A stretch of 64,000 bases of DNA from Lepisosteus oculatus (lineage: Eukaryota > Chordata > Actinopteri > Semionotiformes > Lepisosteidae). Position numbers and translations under genes: made by a program. Positions 1 to 17,618 of this stretch are shown here, in pieces. Every line of letters starts with the position of its first letter. Within the stretch, counting starts at the first letter, position 1. A model generated the notes under the pieces. That model was not told where the DNA came from and ran no database searches. It saw only the letters and a program-made list of their open reading frames with translations. Location: the NCBI RefSeq assembly GCF_040954835.1, contig NC_090714.1:6188501-6252500 (forward strand), in the 5' to 3' direction.

Positions 1-300
1 CCCAGAATTGGATAATAAGTTTTACCAGTGTAGTTTAATGGAAAACACATGCAAAGCCCTTTGTAAACTGATGGTGATAGTTTGCTGTATGCATTCAACT
101 TCAATAAACCTGAATGTGTTTATTTTTGCTGGTCTGTTTTTGTTGCTTTTGTTCCACACCTTAGTGACCGAATGTGGAAAAACTCCCCATCAACTGGTGT
201 TGCAGCTTTTACAATCCACTTTTAAGAGCACATAAATAATAGTAATTATTCAAAAACAATTTCACTCCTTCGTATTCATAATGTAGCAACTTGAGCAATA
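1..300 (+). other. Possible 3' end of an upstream gene
   Basis: An AATAAA lies at 103-108 in a T-rich setting, which could be the end of a 3' UTR entering from the left. The open frame through this stretch matches nothing I recognise. In human the gene beside STUB1 on this side is RHBDL1, but no RHBDL1 coding sequence is visible here. Weak call. Confidence 0.2.
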
Positions 301-1004
301 AATCAATGTTCAACATTTCGCAAGGTGAATTCATATCATGCAGTTTATACATGGAATTTGAGATTTTAACTTAAATGCATTTTGTTTTCTTCAGTCCGTT
401 CACGCTTATTATGAAAAAGGAAGCTCATCACTTCAGACCGAGCGCAGCGCGACAGTGACATGATCTGCTGAATACCACAAACTACACAAGAGACAGCACC
501 ACAGGGAGAAAGACACGTCAGTCCCTCGGAGATAAACAATGCAAGGTCATTGGGATACAGAACACTGCATGAAAGGCGTGTGGATGTGTATTGAAGTAGG
601 ACAAGACTGCCCCCTGGAGCACAGTCTGAGTGCTGGAATATTACAGAACACAACTGAAGCCTGGCACCCTAGCTAGCATTTGCTCATATTTAACAAGCAA
701 AGAGGTTAATTTGAAGATTCATGTTGCCTATTGCTATTTCTGTCTTGGATTCAATCACATACTAAACTTCTGTACACATTGATACCTGTAAAATAAAAGT
801 CTGAATCTGATGTATATACAGGGTATCATAATTTTGTCATCACCTTGTTCCCAGAAAATGCACGTGTGTGAGTGAATGTGCAAAGACTAGCAGTTTCAGT
901 TTCCACGTCAATGGGTCTCCTGAAGCCTAACAATTATGTTGATATTGGACAGGACTGAACTTTCTTCCTTAGGGAAGTATTTGATCAGTATTTGCTTGAT
1001 GTTA
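301..1004. other. Intergenic, nothing recognised
   Basis: There is a minus-strand open frame at 366-653, but it has no recognisable domain and no promoter or splice context. An AATAAA near 792 has no gene attached. I see no gene here. Confidence 0.4.
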
Positions 1005-1561
1005 ATAATAATAATAATAATTGCTTACACTTTCTGGACACTCCACTCAAAGCGCTTTACAGGTAATGGGGACTCCCCTCCACCACCACCAGTGTGCAGC
1101 CCCACCTGGATGATGCAACAGCAGCCATAGTGCGCCAGAACACTCACCACACACCAGCTCTCAGTGGGGAGGAGAGCAGAGTAATGTAGCCAATTCATAG
1201 AGGGGGATTATTAGGAGGCTATGATTGGTAAGGGCCAATGGGAAATTTGGCCAGGATGCCAGGGTTACACCCCTACTCTTTTCAGGAAACGCCCTTGGAT
1301 TTTTAATGAGCACAGAGAGTCAGGACCTCAGTTTTACATCTCATCCGAAGGACAGCACCTGTTTACAGTATAGTGTCCCCGTCACTATACTGAGGCATTA
1401 GGACCCACATGGACCGCAGGGTGAGCACCCCCACTAACACCTCTTCCAGCAGCAACCTTAGTTTTTCCCAGGAGGTCTCCCATCCAGGTACTGACCAGGC
1501 TCACACCTGCTTAGCTTCAGTGGGTTGCCAGTTGTGAGTTGCAGGGTGATATGGCTGCTGG
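1005..1561 (-). repeat. 5S rRNA-derived SINE (SINE3 class), near full length
   Basis: Read on the minus strand, the element begins at its high-coordinate end with a 5S rRNA-like head. The stretch at 1,468-1,555 is the reverse complement of the 5S internal promoter region, including GGTACTGACCAGGCT on the plus strand, which matches the TAGTACTTGGATGGGAGACC part of 5S. The body follows, and the 3' end is a TAATAATAA tail at 1,005-1,020. The same family recurs at 8,368-8,500, 18,996-19,545 and 47,750-47,975. Pol III promoted and LINE mobilised by analogy with known SINE3 families. Confidence 0.8.
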
Positions 1562-2465
1562 CTAAATGGTTTTTACTTGCTCAGAGCTTTGTTCAAGGTT
1601 TGAGCTTTTCGGTTCTAAAATAATGCTGGGTGTAATAGTATTATTGGGTGGCACAAGCAGCCACTTAGAAGTTAGAGAATTAACTAAATCTTTAGAATAT
1701 AAATCAAGGGATGTTATATTAAAAGATAACATTGTTAAGAATACTGTACATGCAGTTTTGATCATCAAGTTACAAAATGTTTTGCAGGCTTAAGAGAAAT
1801 GTCTCTTCAGAATAGACAGTAAAAACTTTCAACAGGAGGCATTTTACATAAAGATTTGTGGGGGAAATGGAATAAGCTGTGTTATCCATGTTGATACCCT
1901 GGTTGCCAGGAAACAGCTGGATAAGATCCTCACATCAATTAGTTACTAAGTGATAACTAATTGACTACTAGCTACAGTAGCAATTGAGTTGGTTACAAAC
2001 CAGATGAGTCTTTCTTATGTTGTTATGTTTTCAACAAGCCCCGTTCCATTACAAACCGTTAATTGTAACAAACTCTGACTGGTCTATAGTTTTAAGTTAC
2101 TATGCTGCTATAATTATACTAAATCATGACGCTATTGAGTATATATTTAAAGTCAACAGGTCCACCATAAGCACAGCACATCTGTTGCTTGTGTTGACCG
2201 TCCACACTTCCAAAATGTCTAGAATTACTGTCAGCTTTTTTTTTATTATTGAATTGAATTGGAACACATATTTGAATTGTCAGCCTAGACATAAATTATA
2301 ATTACAAATTAAGAAATGGCTGGATGACATCCTCGGATCAATTGACTAGTGACTGCCAAACTGGCTATAGACTAATCCCTTCCTCGGTTTGCAAACGTTC
2401 TCCCGGTCTATGTTTTTGTATTTTAAATCAACCTAGAGCGGTGATTTACGTTTGAAATCCGCTCG
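1562..2465. other. AT-rich intergenic, nothing recognised
   Basis: Short overlapping frames on both strands at 1,562-1,793 look fortuitous. No gene, RNA or repeat boundary that I can support. Confidence 0.4.
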
Positions 2466-3195
2466 TTAAGACTAACGAATGCAATCAGCCGGCAAAGCAC
2501 ACCCGCTATGCTCTATTTCATCCATTTTCTCGCAAAAATAAAGGGTTAAACGACAGCGGTAAATCGCTTTGCACTCTATGGTCGTCTTCCGTTGTTTTAC
2601 TTCCGAGTTTGACCCGAACTCTCTTCGGGCAGGAACTTCCGACAGCGGCTCAGCCATCAAAACAAGAGACGGATGAGACTCGTAGTCCGGGAGTGGGGTG
2701 AAAGCCCCAAATGCCGTTATTTTCTGAGAAACGCAATGCGAGTATAGCACCCCTGACCCATGATCGCCCATTTCTTCTCCACAGTGTGAGTCTACATATT
2801 TCTCTGGGAAGAAAAACCCCCCGCAAAACGTGAGGTGAAGCGGACGTCAAGGCCAACTGGCTGCGCGGAACCCCGACCTTGCCTGTTGACAGCAGCCGAG
2901 GGACACCTCTGCGGCAGCGGGGAAGGCTGCGCTTCAGCTATCCGGTAGGTTCAGGAAGGCGGGGGAGGGAGGGATGGGGTGCCGGTCTTTCCCTTTGGGA
3001 TAGCGATTCATCAGCTTTAGAGGAGAAGCAATAGATCAAACCAAGCGATGAAATATACGTATTAGTGGCCAACAGTGGGCGAAAGCACGCTTGCAGACAT
3101 ATGGTAGCTACCTGTTGTAAACAGCAATTTGGTACCGAAAATGTCATGGTGTTGATACCGACGGACCCGTTGCACAGTCCCGGTGCCATCTCTTT
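2466..3195. promoter_or_regulatory. CpG-rich island, unassigned promoter candidate
   Basis: Base composition changes sharply from AT-rich to GC- and CpG-rich. On the plus strand the island ends near 2,942 with a donor-like CCG|GTAGGTTC. On the minus strand a 100-codon frame (2,472-2,771) contains an internal ATG at 2,656-2,658 followed by an acidic/basic mix (MAEPLSEVPARREF...). I recognise no protein. It could be the first exon and promoter of an unannotated gene on either strand, or a non-coding CpG island. It is 3.3 kb upstream of STUB1, which has its own start region, so it is not needed for that gene. Confidence 0.35.
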
Positions 3196-6100
3196 TCCAT
3201 CTTTATAGAAGGAAAAACCTCTGTTGGGGATATTGCCGTTAATTTTCGTCTACGTGTACTGATGATAAGTAACGAGACCTTACACCTTATTTCAGACACC
3301 CCCCAGAGTGAATTATTATTTTTAACTCTCTGAAATACATGTTGCAGATCCTTATTCTAGAAATCTTGGGGTTAGTTGATGAGGCACTTCACGTATAAGC
3401 ATGGCCGAGATGGTCAGCAGACGTGACGTGTTTTGCAGCCCAGTTAATAAGTGTTTCTGCTTAAAATGAATATCGCCCCGGACCCGTCGGTGACTGATTA
3501 GTCAGCAGACCACAGCGAGTGTGTGAAATTTAGCGTTTTTTCTCTCGGTACACGCGTTTTTATGGGAATGCAGGGCAGATCTCATTGATAACTGGTCTCC
3601 TGAGGCTGATTACATGAAGCCTACAACTCGCCAAAGAACCCATGATCCTAAATTCTCAGCCGCATCGATTGTCATAGGGATGATCGAAGTAATTAATGTA
3701 GAGTCCTGTTTAGTTCCAGATGTATATTTTAGTCGACCCCACGTGGAAAAAACGTTTGTTTTAGTTATGATAACCACCCATGTGGTTATCTGTCAGTCCT
3801 GGGATCTTCTCCGGAAGCCCAGTGATGGTAACTAATATAACACGATTGTTTTAGTGACTTCCCTCTATAGATGTATGGCTCTTTTATGCCATTAAATTAG
3901 GAGGCAAAACGACTAGAAGTGTTCTGAAATTTCTACTTTCCTCATGGTGAAGTGGTGCCTTCTGTGTGGAGTCTGCGTGTCCCCCATAATTATCATGCTT
4001 GCTGGTTTAACTGGCATCTCGTTGGGCTTGTGTGTGGATGTGCTTCCCAATGGACTGTGCCAATAGTATGGAGGTTCTAAAAATAGGCTAATTCTTGTCA
4101 TAATTTTTGTTCGCCAGCGATCTGTTAACCAGACCAGGCCAAGATTATAGACTAGGGCCTCCGGCCCTATTCACTTCGCTTTGATAAAGTTTTGATGTTT
4201 GAAGGATCTGCTGACATGTACTGTATATATGAGATCAAATACTTAAGAGCCTCTGCTCTTATTCCTGGTTTCCTTCCTGAAGAAGGAAACGTTGTTAGTA
4301 CATCCTATGAAACCTACCGCTGTAGCCTTGTAAGTATGTCGAAACGTTTCATATAGACGAGAGTAAAAAGTACAGGTCCCTGAGGTACAGTGTAAAAGCC
4401 ATGCAGGGAAAGGTTTCATATATTTTAATTAAACCCAGATGTAGGTAAGAGTATCTGGCTGCAGGTTTGGACATAATTGAATTGTAACCCCCTTTGATTG
4501 CATTACCAAGATTGAGCAAACATCATTATCGCTGGTATCCAAGAGAGACCCGAGAGGCTGGTGTTCCTTTCATTGGCTGTGCAGCTCGATGAAAGAATTT
4601 CCATTATTTGAAATGCTGACCCATCTTAGGTTATATCTCATGTGGCTTTCCTGATTGAAATGAACTAATACTGTATTATGGATTACAATTCAGTGTGTGC
4701 TTTTATCTTCAGTTGCATTGCTTTAGTTTGTCCTGAACTGTTGTATGTTTTTTTTTCACATGACAGCAATGCATTGTGCTGTTTTTAATCATGTCGATGG
4801 TAGATATATAGTTAATTCCTCTTCTAGAGTCTTCATTGAATCTGCCATAGCAGAACTGAGCAATAGAGTTCTGTTTAGAAGGATAAACAGTTCCATTCTG
4901 GCAAATTAGCAATTAAAGCAGCTGATCTCTAGAGATGTGCAATTTAAACAAACTTTTGAAATGTGAATAATCACAAAAGAAGTTAAAAGCTTTGCAAAAT
5001 GTAATTTATTTTCAGTCAATAAAGTAGGAGCAAAACAACTATATTCCATGTATATCAGATTAACATAAATTCATTTTAGAAATACCATTTTCTCTAGCAG
5101 GACTGCAGAACCTTTAAGTGCCACAATTGAAGCATCCTTCACAGGTTTACTGGCTGTAATTAAGCTACTGACAGGTGTGCGGCTTAAAACTTTTTTTTTT
5201 CCGTTTTGAAGACCCTAATTAGTGATATTCTAAGAATTTGCAAAAGGTAGCTCAAAATTGGTGATAATTGGGGTCAATGCAACCCTTGTCTCAAGTAATG
5301 ACTTCCCCAAGCATTGACAATGGTGTCCTTATTTCTTTATCTTCATCTATTTAAGTGCTCTTGAGGAGCACTGAAGGAGAAAGCTAGGGATTGCACTACC
5401 ATTGATGAAGCACATATCTTTGAGTTTTTTTCGTTTTGATGCAGAAGGAGAATATTTTACTTTGCAGTGTGTTCACAGTTACAGTACCTGGACTTTTATT
5501 TGCTTTGCTTTTGCTGATATTTTGTGAAGCACCCTGGGGTGCTCAGGCAGGAATGGCACGACATAGAAAAGTTTTGTTGCGTTTGCTAGAAAAGCTTTTT
5601 GGGCATAGGTGATGCCACACTTTTTGTGTTTTTAACAGGATATTTATAGGGGAACTGCAACACTATCTTTATATTTCGGGGCTAGAATAACCATTGATGA
5701 GTGCGTTTGAAACCGCAATAAAAAGTAAAATCTCCACAGTAACTTGTAAAACCTCCAATTTACATCACACAAAATAGAGGACATTTCCAGGTATGCGCTA
5801 TATTGTGCGTTTCGGAACAAGGCAACAAAACTTCAGTGACGTGTTGCGGCCCTCTTATATTGTAGAGAAGCAGGCTTGTGAATACATCTCCTTCTAGTCC
5901 AATAAAAATATTTCTCTGTTATTTTTTCCCCAACAAATGCCACTCGCTTGTTAAATCTGCATGCACGTTGGAACATTCCTGCGATGAAATTTCTGCTGCA
6001 CAACCTGCATTTAATTGCTCATACATCCCATTACATTAGTCATTATAGTGACTAGTGAGCAGGAAGGGCCGCTTCACGTCACAATTCGTGGAAACTCGGA

Positions 6101-6285
6101 TGAGAGTTTGTGACAACATGGCGATTTCCGGTGCTTTCACAAAGGGCACGTTTTTGTGCTTAATTTGGAAGCCGTAAAATTTCAGGTCTGAGAAATTGGG
6201 ACTGCGGTTCCCCCTTTCAGGCTTTCGGGAAGTGTCTTTGCCGCGTCCTGTCGGGGAAACAGAGATGTGTGACGGACGTGTTGTT
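3196..6285. other. Intergenic, nothing firm
   Basis: Only one repeat-like patch stands out. At about 4,240-4,400 there is CCTGAAGAAGGAAACGTTG followed by GAAACGTTTC, resembling the body of the foldback repeat at 16,185-16,320. No coding potential is seen. Confidence 0.3.
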
Positions 6286-6459
6286 TCCGCGCAATCCCAG
6301 GATGCTCTGCTCTGTTCTGCCTTGCAGGGATCGGGCGGGGGCGGGGGGGGGGGGGGTGTGTCCAGCCTGACGCAGCCCGAGGGGGGGTGCCCAGCCGGAG
6401 ACACGGGGAGCAGGATTGGGAAGCAGAGTGGAGCGGGCGCGGCGGGGTGCGCGGAGAAG
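6286..6459 (+). promoter_or_regulatory. STUB1: STUB1 promoter / 5' UTR region
   Basis: GC-rich stretch directly before the STUB1 start. It includes a long G run at 6,333-6,356 broken by only two C, a strong G-quadruplex candidate on the plus strand. The start context is GAAGATGGCGGG, one base from the TISU consensus that links YY1 binding with initiation on a short 5' UTR. The transcription start itself cannot be placed from sequence. Confidence 0.55.
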
Positions 6460-10806
<4,347 letters not shown>

Positions 10807-12490
10807 AGCTGGCGCGGCGGGGAGGAGAAACAACGAAAGAGAAACGAAACAAACCAATATGCCCTCCTGGATTTGCACTTTATCACAGCCAGCCACGCAA
10901 GAGACTGCCTTAACAGAGCGCGGGCCGGCTGTATACTTCATGTAACTCTGCCATTCTTCTGTATGCCTGCCAGGGCAACAAGATCCCCTTGCAAAGCAAA
11001 ATGCAATGAAAACCAAGTCACTCGTTCTAAACTCTTCAGTCCTAGGTCTCCCTAGTACTCGCCTGTATATGCACACTAACCGTTTCACCATCTGTGTCCT
11101 CGGGACCTGTTTGTTTTTAAGTTTGTTTTTTTTTATTTAGGAGATTGTGGAATTCTGTCTTTTCCTTGCCACCTGAGTACAAGCATATATACCCCTCTTT
11201 TAAACGTCCAGGAATGGGAAGATGAACCTAGAAACATATAAGTCTATAAATATGAATAAAGTATATAAATATAAATATATATTGTGGAGTAGAGTTTCAA
11301 ATGCTGGATTTCGCAGCCCAGGGAGCTGGTAGGTCTGTTGCTGGCGGAAATGAATGACTGGAATCCCATTACAAGCGAAGTTGAACACTCCTGTAGTTTT
11401 CTGGTTGGAAATTTAGGGGCATGTTAACAGGTTTTGACTGCGAGTTGATTTTCACTGGCCTGTTGGCAGAGCACCACACAACCAAGGCTGAGGAATTCAA
11501 GTCGTATATTCCTTTACGAGCAGGCTCTCTAAATGCAAGTCTAGCGCCATATAGAGTCTCGTTTTCCCTCTGCAGTGCACAGGCATAATTTCTCTTTTTT
11601 TGGGGGGGGTTGGACTGTTCCCTTGATTACCAGATGGGTATGCAGGAGACTCTTGTTTAACAAACGCACAGTGACTGAAATTAAAAGAGGAACCCAGGCC
11701 ATTAGTAGGAGATGTCCGTTCACCCATTGAATTCTACATACTTGAGTTATGTATGTTCCGAGCAGAGGAGCAGGAGTGAAAAGGTTTGTATAGCTGCCTG
11801 GCTCCGTGGAAATGTGCTTCTAAAAAAATATTTTGCTTGTACGCTGTTTGGCACGTGGGAGAACGGATAAGATTTGGTGCACTGAGACGCATGCCGGTGG
11901 TCCCGACACGCTCTTCCTGCGGAGAGCAGAGTACCGATTTGGAATCGCTATCTTTGGCTCTTTTCTTGACCCTGTTTGTGTGGTCCCAGATTCTGCACCA
12001 CAGGTTTGGAACGCGTTCCCGGCTCAATTCTAGACGGCTTTGTGAGACCCGTGTGAAGACATTTTCGTATTTTGCAGGAAGCTTAATCTTCAGATGCACA
12101 CCTGCAGGATTTGGAAGGAAACCCGTCTATTGAAGGAAATACTTTGATGCTGGTATCGCTGTTGAACGCAGTCTAATATCTCCTTCAGAAAATATCCACA
12201 GGATTCTGGCCTACATTGCGCTTTATGTGGACACCTGTAGTTCGTTTAGTGTATTTTCACTGCCAGGAGACCCAGAACTACCCTGTTTCAGAGAACAAAG
12301 GAAGATGTTTGCTTCTAAAAGGATGTTATTTATTGAAATGCCAGCATTTTCAGTGCTGAATTGGAATTGAACTATAAGCATGTTTAGTAGATCTATTAAA
12401 TATTTCAAATGGATTAATAGTAAATGTTGGAGTATATCTTTAATTATATCCTGTTATATTGTTTAATAAACTTCTAAGGCCTAATTCATT
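10807..12490 (+). other. STUB1: STUB1 3' UTR with two polyA signals
   Basis: No coding sequence follows the stop. An AATAAA is at 11,253-11,258 in an AT-rich stretch and a stronger one is at 12,465-12,470, so short and long 3' ends are both possible. Open frames on both strands at 11,734-12,133 are fortuitous: they lack domains and sit inside this UTR. Confidence 0.55.
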
Positions 12491-15400
12491 TCTCCAGTTT
12501 CTATCACAGTTTGGAGAGCACGACTCGAGTCACTTTTGGGGGACAGTGTTTGACCTTCTGGGATCCTCCCTGTGACGTCCCAGTGTACTGTACGTAACAC
12601 TCCTTTTCCAAGCAAATGTCAGCAAATGTAGTTTTTTCATGGCAGTAAGGGACGTGATAGTGGTGAGAGCCCCTTTCTCAGTCTTGTCTGTAAAAGCGTG
12701 ATAAAGCGCGAAGATTTATAGTGTTGCATTATGCAAGGAAAAGTGTGGAGGCAGTGTTTCGACAGATGACAAACGACTGCCTAGAAGGCAGTCTTTTTCT
12801 TACAAAAAAAGCTTCTTTACCTCCTGTGTCATTGTCAATGTATGAAATATACTGTATGCACTGCCTAAATGAGTCAGGCATAGGCATGCCCTGTTAGCTG
12901 ATCCGATCATAGGACAGGCAACAGCAAGTAGAAAACGGGACAATTTTAATTCCAGAAAAATGCATCTCATGATGATTTCATAATGGCAATGTTGTCACTT
13001 CATCACAAACTCGGTGTGTGGTGTGCCTTGTTCCGATGCCTAGTAAGCAGCTCACTGCAGTTCTGATGCCGATATTCTCCCAATGAATAATCTTTTTAAC
13101 TCATCTGTTACTTTGGATAATGAACGGGAGCTGCCCAGAAAAAAAAGAAATGGGAATGTGGTGTTTTTTTTTTTTTTCTTGATGTCAAGAAGCTTGAAAT
13201 GTAGGAAAAGTTGCTGTACCTGTGTCATTTCGAAGTCAACATTGAAGCGCCTGGATTTCTGGTTCCCCTTGCCCTGTAGCGTCTTGGCAGATTGTTTCGG
13301 CGTTCGTCGGGCTGTAATAGTGTCGTCCATTTTGTACTTCAGTGGCTTAATTTGTGCAGCTGCTCTCCCTGCGTGGCGTGACGTCGGTAAGGTTTCAAAT
13401 ACAGTTGTTGAAAATGCGAACTGAGCTCCGACACCCTAAACCTGAAACAAAACAAAGTCGTCTGCAATTATGTACCTCGTGCATGTGCTGACGTACACAG
13501 GTGGCAATATTTTAAGAGTGTTCTCCTCCGCAGGGACATTGGTGTACCTCAAAGGATGTCATTCCCTCCCTATAAAACTGGATCTCCAAGTCCCAGTCCT
13601 TGTTGGAAGTTTCCTCTCTTGCAGTGTTGGTTTGGGTTGGCCAGTTTTAAGATTTCGTATTTCCATCTAGTGACAGCAGCAGCCCAAGGTTTTGGCCACT
13701 GTCCTACCATGCTTGGATGATTGCTTCATTCAGGCTGCCTTCCACTCGGTTGAAAATCCATTTCACGCAAGTGCATTGAGTAGTAACGCTAGTAGGGTAC
13801 GGTTTTCAGTAAACGTGGTGGCTGTTTGTGTTGTGCTGAGAGCTATACTCAGCTCTGCTTAACCACAGTAATTGAATTCACACGAATGTATCCCCCGTGA
13901 AATCGGCAGTAGGTTTGAGATTGTAACTAGGATTCCCCTATACATCACAGCTGAAGCGAGTGACTCCAGGATTGATATGGAAACATTTTTTCCTAGACTT
14001 GCTTTTACACAATTGGAAATGCATAAGAGGAATTACTTAAGCAAGGTCTCAGCTTTGAAATAGCATTGCTTTAAGGCTCTGATTAGTGCTGACATCTGGG
14101 AATCTTAAAATGAGCTGTGAAAGAAAAAGAGCCTGTTGCAACTAATTAAAAAGATTCCGTTTCAGGGGATATAAAAAGCATAACGGAGAGAGGGGATTTC
14201 AAGATAGGATAGATTTATTTTTCGCTTACAACCAAATAAAAAAACAGCCCATGTGTTATTTTTGGAAATTTCTGCTATACAGATTTGAATGCAATTCAAT
14301 GCAGCTTTGTGAATCAGAAATGGCTATTTAACTGGTTTGTTTTTGTTGTTTTAGTTTTAACCATTTGAATTCTCTTGCTTTGTAAATAAATTGCTTGAAA
14401 AGATGGCTTTATTTTCTCCTGCTTTGATTCACATGGGCTTTCTGATGATGCGTATTCATGGATACTACTACTACAAGGCAGTGAAGACTGCTTTTAAGTC
14501 AGCTATAGATTTCTGGCAATAACTGTAAATATTGTGTAATTTTAATGTCTGAATAATATTTGAATTTGCCCAGTCTTTCTCCAGTCAGTCTTTGAGACAT
14601 TACAACCATTCATGTAAAAACGAAATATGTATTAATCATGCTGTAATCCCGAAGATTATCATGTAATAATCATGAAGCATGTAAGAAGGTTAGGAATTAG
14701 GGGAGATCCACTTTGGTGCTTGCTTAATAGTAACTGCACCTCATTGAAATAATTCTTGATGGATCCTAGGAATATAGTCTTTGCTTGATTAATACACCCA
14801 CTATCTCCTTCAGGCAATGGTATTTAAGCGGTATGTACCACATGCATTGCTGTAGCAGATTTAAATTTAACTTCCTTCACAATTTTGAGTGCCATATCAC
14901 AAAACTTGTTTTTTTTCCCCAGTCTTAACAAATTCATAATCTAATTCCCAAACTTCCATCAAACATTTCCTTCACTGAGTGTCATTTGTGTGTGAAATTG
15001 CCTTGATTACAGCAGTCTTTGAAGAGTATATGTTATTGAGTCTCGCCTGTGGTCTGTTCTGTGGTCACTCTTTGATCAATCTTTAGTTCTTATTTAGTGC
15101 TCAAAGAATTCATATAATCTGCGGAATTGTTTTTAAATGCTCCATTCTTAAACTGAAAAGGAGAAAACAGTTTATTTATTTTGTTTTATCCTATTTTGCT
15201 AATTTACAATTCTCTTCTCAACAAACCCTGTAATTTAAAAGATTTTAGAGTGGTTTGTGGCGGCCAGGGTAAACAGCGGTCTAGACATGTTTAGTGAATG
15301 CACCCTGAGACAGGGAAAGAAATTATCAGTGCTGCAAATCACAACTCAGACTTTGAGATTGACCATTGTTACATACAGTATTTGTTTGGGGATGAAAGGA

Positions 15401-16184
15401 TCACTCTGATTCAGAATTCTAGTTTAAATTAAGGTATTCAGGCTTTGAGGACTATGGAATCTTAATGGTTTCAGTACCATTTCTTTATTAAGTCGAAAGT
15501 AAGGAAGAGCAGTATGTTCTATATTGTGGGTCCTGTACTACATTGAAAGATCGGGATAAAAAGTAATTTGTTAGAATTGTAATTTGGGTCTCCTGTTTTG
15601 GAATCGGAGGCTGTACGTGAAGTACTGACTGTCGACATCTGTCTTAAATTTGATTGATCGTGAGGACTGCTTTTTCAGTCGTCGCTTTTTCTCGATGTGA
15701 AGGTGTTCCAGTAGGTTTTTTTTTTCTTATTTACTGTAAGTGTGAATATACTCAAACAGACTTGGAAGCAAGTGAATTGTTTCTTAAGCCTGTACTAATT
15801 GGCCAGCTGGCTACCTGACCAGACATTGATAAAGTCTTAATGAGATGGGCTGTAGACATTGCAAACAAGTGAGGTAGCCGATTGAGGACTTCAGTCTGCT
15901 GGGTTTGCCAAATTAAAAATCGCTTTGATACCGAGTGATGGCCGAGTATCAATGTCTTGTTCTTCACCCGACAGAGTATTGCTTTGTAGTTGGTTGGTTG
16001 TCATAGTCTTCTTAATCATCGGTCGCACCCAGAGAGGTCATGCACTGAGAGATTTCTCCACACTGCCTGATCTAAACCTTTCAGTTGTGAATTATGGGAT
16101 AGGATTTCTGAAATATACATATAAAATATTCCTTCATTCAATAATGTGTAGAAGTGAGAGGAAGTAAGCACACATTTAATAGTT
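12491..16184. other. Intergenic between STUB1 and JMJD8, nothing recognised
   Basis: AT-rich. The longest frame here (13,083-13,424) has no domain and starts next to a poly-T run. I see no RNA gene and no clear transposon border. Confidence 0.4.
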
Positions 16185-16320
16185 CAAGCAGGGAGCTGCG
16201 TCGGCATGCGTGAGACTGCAAAGGAACAGGTAACGGGTTTATTCTATGCTGAAAAGAAAGGAAACAATGTTTCGGCCGTGGAGCCTTCTTCAGGTATGAG
16301 CTGAAGAAGTCTTCACACAT
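16185..16320. repeat. Foldback-type repeat, partial
   Basis: Contains GCAAAGGAACAGGTAACGGG, a TTTATTCTATGCTGAA block, GAAACAATGTTTCGGCCGTG and CCTTCTTCAG. The same blocks occur at 31,513-31,655 with both arms present as an inverted repeat. Here the second arm is lost after CTTCTTCAGGTATGAG. A non-autonomous MITE-like family is the simplest reading. Confidence 0.5.
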
Positions 16321-16329
16321 CCTCATGCT

Positions 16330-17028
16330 TAGCCTTCACGGTTAAGAAATGTGAGGCATTGCAGCTTGCCAATCACACGACAGCTCGTTAGGTGCACTTT
16401 AACCCAACGAGGTCCAGGTGGAACAATGCCTGATCAGGTCACCTTTAAAAAGGCCTTATTCAGAGCTTAGATCACTGCAAGAAAAAGGCCACACTTAGTC
16501 AGTTTTCTGTGCATTCCATAATGCCTCGAATGTCACCAGAAGCAAGGGAGAGGGCCACTGGTATGCTGCAGGCAGGCATGTCATGTGTCAGCTTTGCCAG
16601 ACACTATGGAGTGAGCCGCTCCACTGTGTCCTGACTGCAGAGAAGGTTTCAGCGGACCGGACGGACAGATGACCGTCCAAGATCCGGTCGCCCTCGAGTG
16701 ACCACACCAGAGCAGGACCGACACATCAGACTGGTCCATCTGAGAGATCGTTTCGGATCTGCCACCCGTGCTGCTTCTGAAACTGCCAGCAGACACAATG
16801 CCCACATCAGTGACAGGACAGTGAGGCTCCATGCTGCTGGCCTTAGAGCAAGGCGACCTGTCAGAGGCCCTCTGCTCACACCTCCTAGAAGTCACACCCG
16901 ACTGGCTTGGGCCAGACAGGGGCTGTGATGGACTCGTCAGCAGTGGCATCAGGTCCTCTTCACTGATGAGTCACTCTTCAGCCTGTTCCACACAGACGGG
17001 AGGGCCAGAGTGTGGAGGAGGAGGTGTG
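16330..17028 (+). mobile_element. Tc1-like DNA transposon, broken 3' truncated copy
   Basis: From 16,521 the plus strand reads as a Tc1-family transposase N-terminus: a start at MPRMSPEARERATGML, a helix-turn-helix (SFARHYGVSRSTVS), then RPRSGRPRVTTPEQDRHI, the linker before the second HTH, and the first catalytic motif in LFTDESLFSLF near 16,950-16,985. Two in-frame stops lie at CpG-type sites (about 16,631 and 16,927), and the match ends near 17,028, so the rest of the DDE domain is absent. The 190 bp before the ATG probably belong to the element. It is inactive. Confidence 0.85.
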
Positions 17029-17618
17029 GCGTCTCTTTTTTCAATCAGTTTATATTAAATATATTGTCGATATGTATGTATTTAAACAATATTTAATATA
17101 CTATACAATATATTTAAAAACAACAAAGGGTTTCATCATTTTGTTTTATTTTTAAATCTCCTGCTTTAAGGAACAGAACATTGTGTCGAGAGCTCTGATT
17201 TGCTACGTGCTACAGCACTTGTACAGACTTGCATTTTCGAAGTTTGAAGTCATGTAAAAATTCACAGGCAGATCCCGAAATTGGAATTGGACATTGTAAT
17301 AGACATTTAGGGCTTCGAGCTCCAATTAAAACAAAAAGGGGGCTCCATTTAACTATTAAGCCGATGAGCGTGAATTCAGTAAAAGGAGTCTTACCCTGGA
17401 CTGTAAGTATTATAACACTGTTTGAAAGGAACGGCCAAAGGAAATCATGTAATTGGTAACAGATCATGAGTGAGAGTCCAGTTCTTCGCTGCAATTTCAA
17501 GTGTCCACCGCAGGTCAGGAAATCTGCTCCCTGACACCATAAATAAGTCTTTTTCCCAGAACCCAAGAGGAAGAGGAGACTTGGCCTTCCCTTGGAGGAA
17601 CTGTGATATCCCAGGCAC
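17029..17618 (-). other. JMJD8: JMJD8 3' UTR with polyA signal
   Basis: Read on the minus strand, the sequence after the JMJD8 stop runs to an AATAAA at 17,145-17,150. It abuts the truncated Tc1 copy, which may therefore lie at or in the transcript's end. Confidence 0.5.

Noticed and set aside
11734-12133. Overlapping frames of about 120 codons on both strands
   Set aside because: They lie within the STUB1 3' UTR, show no domain and have no start or splice context.
16581-16949. 122-codon minus-strand frame
   Set aside because: Shadow of the Tc1 transposase reading frame on the plus strand.
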